DNA of 28,340 nucleotides from a virus: positions 1 to 28,340 of IMG/VR virus record IMGVR_UViG_3300011116_000688; one strand, 5' to 3'. A model generated the notes under the pieces. It was not told the origin of the DNA. It searched no databases and worked only from the letters and a program-made list of their open reading frames with translations. The position numbers and the translations under genes are program-made. Shown here piece after piece: positions 15,763 to 23,405 of the stretch; position 1 is the first letter of the stretch; every line of letters begins with the position of its first letter.

Positions 15763-15791
15763 ACTGTGCTACATACTATTAGGAGAACACT

Positions 15792-15959
15792 ATGCCCAAC
15801 ATGAGAGATATGCTACTGTGGATGCAGCAACAACAGAACAAGCCTGAATTTGCTGCTGCCAAGCGTTGGATGGATCGCAATCAAACTCCAGCACCACAAC
15901 AGCCCAAGACTGAACCTGAAGTGGAAGCGGTTGATGAAGCACCCGCAGACAACGAATAA
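15792..15959 (+). CDS. Small 55-aa protein, function unknown
   Basis: Supported by AGGAGA six nt before the ATG and a promoter-like box upstream; the next gene begins 3 nt after its stop. The N-terminal half is amphipathic helix (MPNMRDMLLWMQQQQNKPEF), then AAAKRWMDRNQTP, and the tail is Pro/Glu/Asp-rich and acidic. No Cys and no membrane segment. It may be a small head or assembly peptide; there is no family match I can name. Confidence 0.6.
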   Translation: MPNMRDMLLWMQQQQNKPEFAAAKRWMDRNQTPAPQQPKTEPEVEAVDEAPADNE

Positions 15960-15962
15960 TCC

Positions 15963-16628
15963 ATGAAAACTTTTCGTCATGCGTTCGTTGACATAAACGG
16001 CGACATAAGTGCAAAGGAAGAAAACGGTAGCCGCCGTTACACCACACCTGATGGTGTGTTTCCGTCTGTGACCACAGTTACAGGATGGGCAAAGCGAGCA
16101 TTCTTTGCCAAGTGGCGACGAGAAAACCCTGATGAGTCACGCCGTATTTTGGCTCGTGGCACACGGGTTCACGCCATCATAGAAGACTACCTGCAAAACC
16201 GAATAGAGACTACACTCACCGAAGCCGCAGGCACGGAGGAGTTGGACATGTTCCACACCATGCAGCCGTATTTGGACTGCATTGACAACATTCGTGCAAT
16301 TGAAGTGCCCCTGTGGTCTAAAAAGATTGGGCTAGCAGGACGCACCGACTGTATTGCAGAATACAACGGCAACCTGTCTGTGGTGGACTTCAAGACTTCC
16401 AAGAATCCCAAGAGCGAAGACGCAATCAGCGATTATTTTACACAGGGAGCCGCATACGCTCTTATGTGGCAAGACCTGACAGGGCAGCGTGTAGACAATA
16501 TTACAATAATCATGGGCGTAGCCAGTACAGGCGAGTGTCAAGTATTTGAAGCCCACACCCGTGATTGGGTGGAACCCCTTGTGGATGCCATCGCCCTGTG
16601 GCGGTCTGAACAGGTTACACACGCCTAA
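15963..16628 (+). CDS. MGME1-like PD-(D/E)XK exonuclease
   Basis: 221 aa. The order of motifs fits the RecB-like / mitochondrial genome maintenance exonuclease 1 (MGME1) family common in phages. SVTTVTGWAKRAFFAKWRRE (about residues 36-55) is followed by an RGTRVHAIIEDYL helix (about 65-77), IGLAGRTDCIAEYNG (catalytic Asp, about 120-134), VVDFKTSK (D-x-K, about 139-146) and an AYALMWQDLTG helix after a Gln/Tyr-type region. The family degrades single-stranded DNA ends and serves recombination, repair or replication. No Shine-Dalgarno is visible; coupling to the 55-aa gene three bases upstream is likely. No capsid leader is obvious. Confidence 0.85.
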   Translation: MKTFRHAFVDINGDISAKEENGSRRYTTPDGVFPSVTTVTGWAKRAFFAKWRRENPDESRRILARGTRVHAIIEDYLQNRIETTLTEAAGTEELDMFHTMQPYLDCIDNIRAIEVPLWSKKIGLAGRTDCIAEYNGNLSVVDFKTSKNPKSEDAISDYFTQGAAYALMWQDLTGQRVDNITIIMGVASTGECQVFEAHTRDWVEPLVDAIALWRSEQVTHA

Positions 16629-16631
16629 ATA
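16625..16631 (+). promoter_or_regulatory. Late-promoter-like box CTAAATA, 5 nt before a start codon
   Basis: Overlaps the stop of the exonuclease gene and ends 5 nt before GTG 16637 and 14 nt before ATG 16646. No Shine-Dalgarno is present for either start, so a leaderless or near-leaderless transcript is possible. Confidence 0.5.
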
Positions 16632-16636
16632 ATGGC

Positions 16637-17863
16637 GTGAAACCTATGAATTCATTTATTCCCTTTCTAGCGGAATCCCTAAAGAGCACAGGTGGGAAGA
16701 ATGTCCACTTGGAACATCTAGAGGATGAGATATTCAATAGCGGGTTTGCAGGCTTCTCAAAGGCAATGAACTCCCTGCGTGGTGTGGTGCAGTCGCTCTA
16801 CGGCAACGACACTGTGCCTTACGATATCTCTGTGAAGTGGGACGGTGCTCCTGCGGTCATCATGGGCATCAATCCAGAGAACGGCAAGTTCTTCGTGGGC
16901 ACAAAGAGCGTGTTCAACAAGACTCCCAAGATCAACTACACCGATGCAGATATAGATGCCAACCACCCTGCTGACGGGCTGAATGCCAAACTCAAACTAG
17001 CCCTCAAGTATTTCAAGACGCTGCGTATCAACACCATTCTGCAAGGCGACTTGCTGTTTGACAGCGAGACACGCAAGACCGAAAATATTGACGGAAAGCG
17101 GTACATTACTTTCCAACCCAACACCATCAAGTACGCGGTTGATCCCAAGTCGCACTTGGGTACACGAATTGCGGGAGCCAAGATTGGTATTGTGTTCCAT
17201 ACCGAATACGGTGGTGACAGCATGGCAGACCTGCGTGTTGTCAAATTCAATCCGTCACTTGAGGGATTAGCCAAAAGCAAAACTGTGTGGTACGACAATG
17301 CCACCTACCGATTCTCTCGTGGTGACGGCTTGTTTACTGCCAAAGATATTGCACACATCAACGGGCAGATAGACGAAATTATTCGTGAAGGTATTGCCTT
17401 GCGAACGGTAATGAACGGGCTAGCCAAAAACACCGCAGTTGTAGCAGAGATCAAAATGTATTTCAACGGCATCATTCGCAGCGGACGCGAGTTAGGTGAT
17501 GCCAACGAACTTCTGTCTTTTCTGTCGGCTAAAGTGGATGCCAAGCGTAAGGAACGCAAGACTAAAGTTCCTGCCAAAACACCCACTCCCACACTAGACT
17601 ATGTGCGAAACAACCGTAACCAAATCAATCGGCTGTTCGCACTACATAATCGTGTAGCACAGATCAAGAAGTATGTGCTAGGCAAACTAGGAACCCTTTC
17701 CACAGAGTTTGGAACATTTGTGCAAAAGGGTGACAAGTATGTTGCAACAGTTCCCGAAGGGTTTGTTGCAATAGATCGGTTGAGTAACGATGCGGTGAAA
17801 CTGGTTGACCGCATAGAGTTTTCAAAGGCTAACTTCACGATTTCCAAATCGTGGAAACAGTAA
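16637..17863 (+). CDS. KxDG nucleotidyltransferase (DUF6267-like) with capsid-targeting leader
   Basis: 408 aa from GTG 16637, or 405 aa from ATG 16646. The ATG form begins MNSFIPFLAES, matching the T4 leader layout exactly (aromatics at 4 and 7, Leu at 8, Glu at 10). The body starts with HLEHLEDEIFNSG and contains DISVKWDGAPAV (Lys 67 in GTG numbering). This is the KxDG motif of the DNA/RNA ligase and capping-enzyme superfamily, where the Lys becomes adenylated or guanylated. Downstream, QGDLLFD, PNTIKYAV, KIGIVFHTEYGG and LRVVKFNPS match motifs III to V in order. The substrate is unknown. It could repair RNA or DNA ends, and its leader suggests possible packaging in the head. Confidence 0.8.
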   Translation: MKPMNSFIPFLAESLKSTGGKNVHLEHLEDEIFNSGFAGFSKAMNSLRGVVQSLYGNDTVPYDISVKWDGAPAVIMGINPENGKFFVGTKSVFNKTPKINYTDADIDANHPADGLNAKLKLALKYFKTLRINTILQGDLLFDSETRKTENIDGKRYITFQPNTIKYAVDPKSHLGTRIAGAKIGIVFHTEYGGDSMADLRVVKFNPSLEGLAKSKTVWYDNATYRFSRGDGLFTAKDIAHINGQIDEIIREGIALRTVMNGLAKNTAVVAEIKMYFNGIIRSGRELGDANELLSFLSAKVDAKRKERKTKVPAKTPTPTLDYVRNNRNQINRLFALHNRVAQIKKYVLGKLGTLSTEFGTFVQKGDKYVATVPEGFVAIDRLSNDAVKLVDRIEFSKANFTISKSWKQ

Positions 17864-17905
17864 AGAGTTGGTGTACCGCAAGTGCATTACGGGAGGTGAT
17901 CCAAA

Positions 17906-19189
17906 GTGGCTAAATCTGTAAAAGATACACGACGAAGCAAAACCATAGTGGTTGCTTTCGGTCGTTTTCAGCCACCAACTTCGGGACACCAACTCTTATT
18001 CAACAAGGTGGTAGACACGGCACGGAAGATGGGAGCAGACCACGCGATTGGTTTCAGTCGCAGTCACGATCCCAAAAAGAATCCGTTGTCGCCATCTCGT
18101 AAACACTTTTGGTTGAAACGCCTATTTCCAGGAGTAAATTTTATAAACTCTGACGAGATCAAAACTCCATTTGATCTTATATACAAGATGGCAGATATGG
18201 GTTACGATCATGTAGTATTTGTTGGTGGAGAAGATCGCAGCGAAGACTACGACGATTCGGTTATGCGTAAACTGATGAAGCACTCCGATCCCAAAAAGCG
18301 TCTGAAACTAAAACGGTACGATTTCGTCATGGCAGGAAAGCGTGACGAGAGTGCAAGCGGTGTGCAAGGCATGAGTGCCAGCAAAATGCGAGCAGCGGTT
18401 GCCGAGAACGACAAGAAATCGTTTGCAAAAGGAATGCCTTCTGCTGCAAACCGTGACGACATTGTTCGCCTGTTCAACGATCTAAAGAGTGGTATGCGTC
18501 TAAAGATGAAAGAAGAGTTTGACTTTACCGAACTGTATCACACTGCTGCGGCTAACCTGATTGAAAGCGACAAGTACAAGCGTCGTGCAGATACACCCGG
18601 TCAAACAGGTGGTTTCTCCAAGCACAACACACAGTTCCCCACACCGCCGTGCAAAATTGACGAAGACTTGGGTGATTGGTTTGCACAGAAATGGGTCAAC
18701 ATTGGTGGCAAGAAAGACCCCAAGACAGGCGAGTATCCGCCGTGTGGTCGCAAGAGTGCAGACAGTAAGGGGCCATACCCCAAGTGCCGTCCCATGCGTC
18801 GGGTGGGCAAGACTCCTGAAACTGTGGGAGAGATGTCACCAAAGGAACGCAAGGCGGCTGTGCGTCAGAAGCGACGAGCAGAAGGCAAGACACCCAAAGC
18901 AGGCAAGGGCAACAAGCCCACCATGACTAGCCACAAGAAGATAGAAGAGGCATCGTGCCCACGAAACCCACGAGGCACAGCCGAAGACACATGGGTAGCC
19001 GTGAAGAACGGGCGAGTCAATTTTTATATTGGTTCGTGCACCCAACCGTATCAAACCTTTGGCGACGGTGACGCGGTTCAAGCCATTCGCTACGGTGAAG
19101 AAATCTATGTTACGCTGCGAAACGGCAGAATTCAAATATACAAGATAAACAATGGGCGTTCGGTTTACGGTCCCGTGCGTATGATGTAA
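17906..19189 (+). CDS. HxGH-type nucleotidyltransferase fused to two small C-terminal domains
   Basis: 427 aa from GTG 17906, fixed by the very strong GGGAGGTGAT at 17891-17900. Residues 14-29 (IVVAFGRFQPPTSGHQ) are the GRFxPPTxGH motif of the cytidylyl/adenylyltransferase family (as in NadM-type enzymes). GVQGMSASKMRAAV near 153-167 is the second nucleotide-binding motif (ISxxxxR type). After a linker (MKEEFDFTELY), residues about 250-330 hold a basic Cys-containing domain similar to the phage DUF5872 group (DWFAQKWVNIGG, PPCGRKSAD, KERKAAVRQKRR). The last 75 residues form a separate beta module with repeated strands (KNGRVNFYIGS, RNGRIQIYKIN). Substrate unknown; NAD-related or lipid/sugar nucleotides are possible. 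Confidence 0.8.
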   Translation: MAKSVKDTRRSKTIVVAFGRFQPPTSGHQLLFNKVVDTARKMGADHAIGFSRSHDPKKNPLSPSRKHFWLKRLFPGVNFINSDEIKTPFDLIYKMADMGYDHVVFVGGEDRSEDYDDSVMRKLMKHSDPKKRLKLKRYDFVMAGKRDESASGVQGMSASKMRAAVAENDKKSFAKGMPSAANRDDIVRLFNDLKSGMRLKMKEEFDFTELYHTAAANLIESDKYKRRADTPGQTGGFSKHNTQFPTPPCKIDEDLGDWFAQKWVNIGGKKDPKTGEYPPCGRKSADSKGPYPKCRPMRRVGKTPETVGEMSPKERKAAVRQKRRAEGKTPKAGKGNKPTMTSHKKIEEASCPRNPRGTAEDTWVAVKNGRVNFYIGSCTQPYQTFGDGDAVQAIRYGEEIYVTLRNGRIQIYKINNGRSVYGPVRMM

Positions 19190-19202
19190 GGTAAAAAATA
19201 AC

Positions 19203-19209
19203 CTAAATA
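19203..19209 (+). promoter_or_regulatory. Late-promoter-like box CTAAATA
   Basis: In the 52-nt gap before the 19242 gene, 32 nt upstream of the ATG, with CAAGGAA in between. It would start a transcript covering the two large modular genes that follow. Confidence 0.6.
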
Positions 19210-19241
19210 TAGAAAACACAGTCACCCAAGGAACCCTTCGC

Positions 19242-20657
19242 ATGGATACCGCTATCAAATCTAAATTGCAAGCCCTGCTCCGTCTTGGTCTAGTTTCACA
19301 GGCTAATGTGCGTAGGGCAATGACTCTGTTCTCTGATCCTGAACGATACGCCCGTAGCCCTGCCTATCGCACACTTATGCAAGAAATTCTAGTAGATGTG
19401 GTGGACACCATTCTGAAGAATCGTGTTCTGTATACCGCACTACGCTCGTCTCTAACCAAAACAAAGGGAGCCGCCGATGCTTCAGAAACCGTTGCAGGTA
19501 CTAGCCAAAAGTTGGGAGAAGGTGTGGAAAGTGATCGCACAACTGCACTCCTCCGTAGTGGCTTGGTGGACAAAAGCCAAGTAACTGCTGCTCGCAAGGC
19601 TCTCAAGTCCAAGAGCAATATGAAGCAGATGAGCATGGGCAAGGTGTATCGTGAAATGATGATTAGTATGTTGGACAATATGGTAAAGAAGATCACAGGC
19701 AATCCTGCCCTGTTCAACGCTTTCAAGTACACTATGGGCAAGGAAGTTGTGGAAGAGGGTTTTGATTGGGCTTGCGAAGAGAGCATTGCTCTTGTTGATC
19801 TACATGAAGACGCACAAGAGATTCTTGAAGCCAACAAGCCCACCAACCCGTCTCTGTGGGCAAAAGCCAAGAGTGCTGCCAAGAGCAAGTTCAAGGTGTA
19901 TCCGTCTGCTTATGCCAACGGATGGGCAGTCAAGTGGTACAACTCCAAAGGCGGTGGATGGAAGAGTGTGAGCGAAGGCAAGACCTTCTTTGATTTTGCT
20001 ACCGATCTGCAAGAGTTGAGCAAGAAGACCAAAGACGCTTATGTTGCCAAGCGTGGCTCGCAACTGCAAAGGATGACTACTGGTCTTGACCATCATCGCA
20101 ATCTCCTGACAGGCAGGCAGCAAGCCAACGCTGTCAAGGGCATCAAGCGAGCAATGGGTGTCAAGGAAGAAGCAGAACAGATTGACGAGTTGAGCAAGAA
20201 GACTCTTGCTTCTTATGTGCAAGGAGCACACAGAAGTCAGGGAACCCACGAATGGGAAAGTGGAAACAAGGCAGCAAAGGGTGAGTACCACCAAAACAAA
20301 AAGTACATCAAGCGAGAAATTGGAATCGGTCGTGCACTAAACCGTCTCCAAAAGGAAGCAGTAGAAAGCGGTCAACTCACTCCTGAAGAGCAGGAGATTT
20401 ACCTGACTGCTGTGAACACCGAGGGCATCTACCGCTCACGCATCACCCCTATCATCAAGAACTACCAGCGTAAACTAGGCAAGGGCAAGTACAACCCTGA
20501 ACTAGCCATCAAAGGCTTTGTTTACGCAGTAGAAGACGCAATCAAAGAGTACGCCAAGTACGGCAGCAAGATTCGTTTGACTGGCGAACAGAAGCGACGA
20601 GTTGCCAAAGAACTACTAGACCATTTCGCAGACGAGATCAACCCCGAAGGAGCATGA
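19242..20657 (+). CDS. Modular repeat protein with internal duplication and QIDE linker
   Basis: 471 aa. Two related N-terminal repeats of about 65 residues are visible. One begins LLRLGLVSQANVRRAM (about residue 11), the other LLRSGLVDKSQVTAAR (about residue 103). Each ends in a helical segment followed by N-x-x-L-(F/Y)-x-A. Residues about 198-240 contain NPSLWAKAKSAAKSKF, VYPSAYANGWAVKWY and SKGGGWK, a small domain recurring in phage proteins. ELSKKT repeats follow at about 260 and 318, the second preceded by the linker KEEAEQIDE (I-D-E site). The C terminus is a helical domain (LTPEEQEIYLTAVN). Probably a late accessory protein; the separate modules suggest several functions or post-assembly processing. 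Confidence 0.7.
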   Translation: MDTAIKSKLQALLRLGLVSQANVRRAMTLFSDPERYARSPAYRTLMQEILVDVVDTILKNRVLYTALRSSLTKTKGAADASETVAGTSQKLGEGVESDRTTALLRSGLVDKSQVTAARKALKSKSNMKQMSMGKVYREMMISMLDNMVKKITGNPALFNAFKYTMGKEVVEEGFDWACEESIALVDLHEDAQEILEANKPTNPSLWAKAKSAAKSKFKVYPSAYANGWAVKWYNSKGGGWKSVSEGKTFFDFATDLQELSKKTKDAYVAKRGSQLQRMTTGLDHHRNLLTGRQQANAVKGIKRAMGVKEEAEQIDELSKKTLASYVQGAHRSQGTHEWESGNKAAKGEYHQNKKYIKREIGIGRALNRLQKEAVESGQLTPEEQEIYLTAVNTEGIYRSRITPIIKNYQRKLGKGKYNPELAIKGFVYAVEDAIKEYAKYGSKIRLTGEQKRRVAKELLDHFADEINPEGA

Positions 20658-20658
20658 G

Positions 20659-22275
20659 ATGAAAGAGAACAAGGCATTCAAGGATTTCCGCAAAGCACTA
20701 AACGAGAGTGAATACTCGGAGGTTCTCACTGGTTACGGCAACCGCTCTGCACACAAGGACGATGCAGGTTTGCATCATCTACAGTCTGCGGGTGCTCTAG
20801 CAGGCATCAATGCCATGCTTGCCACCATCGGCAAGGGCACTTACCTTGACCCCAACGAGGCTTTCCTCAAGATGAAGGTGCGTCTCAATGTGGTGCAACT
20901 AGACTTTGCGTGGAAGCCCGGTTCGTGGGACGGTGGCGTTGGTTCGTTTGACATTCCTGTTGTGCAGTTTGGTCGCGTTGACGGCTACGACGCAAAAACA
21001 GGAGAAATTCGTTTTGACGGCAAGGCTAACCCCACAGGTGGCTACACCGAACTGAATCTCCATGTGGATGTGGAACTTACCCCCGAGTCCCTGTATGTGG
21101 TGACTGCTAAACTGACTCCTTCCGTTCCTGTAGCGGAAGAGGTTGAGGTTGCAGAGGGATGGAAGTCTCTCAAGAAGACCAAAGCCGACCTGAACGCTAT
21201 TCGTGCAAGCGGCAAGAAGGTAAGCGTTCAGCACGGTGAAGGCGATACCCTGTATCGCGTTTCCAAAGCCAAGAAGGCTGTGAAGGAAGAGGCTGAATTG
21301 GATGAAGATTTACAAACTCCTGCTCGTGAAAAGGAAATAGAGCGTAAGGTACAGAAGCACGAAGACATTGCACAACGCGGTTACTCTGCAAGAATGACAA
21401 AGACTGGCAAGGCTGCAAAGCGTGGTGAAAAACTAGAAACCAAGCACGACGCTGCTTCTATCCGTCTTCTCAAGCGTTCACAGAAGGAAGCAGATTCGCC
21501 CCGCACCTACGGTCGCGGTGGCAAACTCGTCAAGCGTGGTAGCCGTGCAGAAGTAAAGGAAGGGATGGAGCAGATTGACGAAGTATCGCCTCCCGGCATG
21601 GAGCACATGACTGGCTCCAAGCACACAAAGGCTTCGTTTGCCAAGCAGTACGGCAAGCGTGGCAAGGAAGTCATGTACGCTACCGCTTGGAAACTCCACA
21701 ACAAGAAGAAGAAAGAAGTCAAGGAAGAAGCGGAGCAGATTGACGAAGCAGGGCAAGCCAAACTAGAGCGTTTGGGCAAAGCCTACGACAAGGCACGACT
21801 GGGTGCTCGTGGTGTTCTCAACCCTGAACGCAAGAAAGAACTAGGTGATGCGTACTTCAGTATGCGTGACAAGGTTTTGGACAAGCGAAAGAAGCGTATT
21901 GAGAAGGGCACTTTCGACAAAGAAAAGGAAGTGCAAGCCCGAGTAGCCCACAACAAGAAGAACTACGGCAAGGGTGTCTTTGGTCATGTGTTTGGCAAGA
22001 AGACTGTGAAGGAAGAACTGGTTGGCGGGCAGAAGAAACTGGATGTGAACAAGAACAAGCGTCTTGACGCACAGGATTTCGCTCTGCTTCGTGCCAAGAA
22101 GAAAAAGCCTGTCACCGAAGCCAAGATGAAGCAGTGGGTTCCACGCTTGGACAAACTGATGAAGAACCGTGATGTGGTTCGCAGTAGACCCAAGAAGAGC
22201 ATCCTGACTCAAAAGGTGCAGGACGGCAAGAAGGTGGGTTCTCCCCGCCCAATAGCCAAGTACGAGGGCAAGTGA
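20659..22275 (+). CDS. Large modular linker protein with EF-hand-like loop and several QIDE sites
   Basis: 538 aa, RBS AAGGAG, next to the previous stop. The leader MKENKAFKDFRKALNES has a candidate L-N-E cut at residues 14-16. Residues about 17-165 form a folded beta-rich domain (DFAWKPGSWDGGVGSFDIPV). Then come modules separated by acidic linkers: VKEEAELDE (about 207), the QTPARE...YGRGGKLVKR module (about 218-294), VKEGMEQIDE (about 299), PPGMEHMTGSKHT...YGKRGKEVMYATAWK (about 312-350), KEEAEQIDE (about 355), a basic helix region, and an EF-hand-like calcium loop DVNKNKRLDAQD (about 462-473). The Lys-rich C terminus could bind nucleic acid. A prohead-protease substrate is an inference. 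Confidence 0.75.
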   Translation: MKENKAFKDFRKALNESEYSEVLTGYGNRSAHKDDAGLHHLQSAGALAGINAMLATIGKGTYLDPNEAFLKMKVRLNVVQLDFAWKPGSWDGGVGSFDIPVVQFGRVDGYDAKTGEIRFDGKANPTGGYTELNLHVDVELTPESLYVVTAKLTPSVPVAEEVEVAEGWKSLKKTKADLNAIRASGKKVSVQHGEGDTLYRVSKAKKAVKEEAELDEDLQTPAREKEIERKVQKHEDIAQRGYSARMTKTGKAAKRGEKLETKHDAASIRLLKRSQKEADSPRTYGRGGKLVKRGSRAEVKEGMEQIDEVSPPGMEHMTGSKHTKASFAKQYGKRGKEVMYATAWKLHNKKKKEVKEEAEQIDEAGQAKLERLGKAYDKARLGARGVLNPERKKELGDAYFSMRDKVLDKRKKRIEKGTFDKEKEVQARVAHNKKNYGKGVFGHVFGKKTVKEELVGGQKKLDVNKNKRLDAQDFALLRAKKKKPVTEAKMKQWVPRLDKLMKNRDVVRSRPKKSILTQKVQDGKKVGSPRPIAKYEGK

Positions 22276-22454
22276 AAGGCTTTTGGGAATACATCCGTCT
22301 GCGTCCGAACAAACCTCTAGTGTTTGAGGACATCTTTATTGGGCAGGGAGTGGAACTACAGTCTCCTATTCCCGGTTCAAACATCAAAGACAACGATCTG
22401 ACTCCCAAAGAGAAGCAGAACCGATTCAAGAAAAAGCAGGGGCTTAAAAAATAA
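22272..22454 (+). CDS. Small 60-aa basic protein with leader-like N terminus
   Basis: Starts with GTG overlapping the preceding stop (GTGA), with GAGGG at 22264-22268 upstream. MKGFWEYIRL matches the leader layout (aromatics 4 and 7, Ile 8) but has Leu instead of Glu at residue 10, so it would not be cut there. The rest contains PLVFEDIFIGQGVELQSPIP and ends in Lys/Arg/Gln (EKQNRFKKKQGLKK). Function unknown. Coding is supported by tight packing and the start signals. Confidence 0.6.
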   Translation: MKGFWEYIRLRPNKPLVFEDIFIGQGVELQSPIPGSNIKDNDLTPKEKQNRFKKKQGLKK

Positions 22455-22470
22455 CTAGAACTTTTTCGTC

Positions 22471-22854
22471 ATGGACTTCAAAAAACTCAACCGCGACAAC
22501 TTTTTAATTTATGCTATGGGGAGATACACTAATCCCCAATGTGAAGGCATGGGAGAGTTCAACGAAGACCTGAATCGAATCAAATATGTGAAGCGGTTGC
22601 TTAAAAAATACAAGCGTAGCGGCAAGATTCGCCCCATCTTGCTGCTCAACCATCTGACAGTTCTAGGAAATGTGTTTACCCCGATGGGTGCGGCTCGTAT
22701 GCTATTTTTCAAATTGGAGCCTGAACTCCACGCACCCCTGAAAACCGCTCTCCTGTATCTAAACTACATAGGAGAAGGGATGGTATTGGACGATACCCCT
22801 GTGGACTCGGTTCCAATGGACGGACGGCTTGGAGAGGTTTTACGGAGGCTATAA
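22471..22854 (+). CDS. T4-like phage conserved protein (DUF7207-like)
   Basis: 127 aa. MDFKKLNRDNFLIYAMGRYT, then DLNRIKYVKRLLKKYKRSG, then RPILLLNHLTVLGNVF and AARMLFFKLEPEL is a helical pattern of a small protein conserved in T4-like phages, to my recollection grouped as DUF7207. Function unknown; conservation in this lineage suggests a structural or replication-linked role. No Shine-Dalgarno is obvious in the 16-nt gap. Its stop overlaps the next ATG by one base (TAATG). Confidence 0.7.
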   Translation: MDFKKLNRDNFLIYAMGRYTNPQCEGMGEFNEDLNRIKYVKRLLKKYKRSGKIRPILLLNHLTVLGNVFTPMGAARMLFFKLEPELHAPLKTALLYLNYIGEGMVLDDTPVDSVPMDGRLGEVLRRL

Positions 22855-23405
22855 TGCCAAACAGTGCAGGACTCTTCACTAGGTTTTTCAAGCCAAACGC
22901 CACCGTAAAGGGGTGGTGTCTGACTGGGTTTTGGGATTTTGATGCAGCAGCAGGATCGCCTCCCACCAGCATGACTGCCTACAATTTTATAGACGGATAC
23001 AACCTAATATTTGACGATCAAAAATACAAAGATCAGTTCACACGAGTTCCATCAACCACACATCAGAATGTTTCAACTGGTGCAATTCCGCTAAAATTTG
23101 TGACTCCAATGCAAAACACCAAATACAAAGTTTTTGTGCAACCAAAAACAGTTGGAACAGTTTACGGGCAGGCAGTTGCTACTGATAACACAAACCCACG
23201 AGCACTTTTTGGGTATTGTCTAAATTCACCACAGTATCCAAAAACAAAAGACGGATTTTGGATACGATTTGGTTTTCATCTGAACAACACCGACACATGG
23301 TACTCTGCGGCTGGGAACAGCATAGCAAATGGGCCAAATCTTGGTGGAACACTCAACAGAGTTGATGCTAGTGAATTTATTCAACTACAGGTGGTTGTGC
23401 TATGA
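22854..23405 (+). CDS. Probable tail-fibre-associated structural protein
   Basis: 183 aa, RBS GGAGG about 8 nt before the ATG. It is beta-rich, with many Thr, Asn, Gly, Phe and Trp residues (FTRFFKPNATVKGWCLTGFW, FWIRFGFHLNNTDTWYSAAG) and low charge, ending in a hydrophobic strand. It is overlapped (ATGA) by the fibre-like gene that follows. Composition and position suggest a tail-tip or fibre adaptor protein; I do not recognise a family. Confidence 0.6.
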   Translation: MPNSAGLFTRFFKPNATVKGWCLTGFWDFDAAAGSPPTSMTAYNFIDGYNLIFDDQKYKDQFTRVPSTTHQNVSTGAIPLKFVTPMQNTKYKVFVQPKTVGTVYGQAVATDNTNPRALFGYCLNSPQYPKTKDGFWIRFGFHLNNTDTWYSAAGNSIANGPNLGGTLNRVDASEFIQLQVVVL

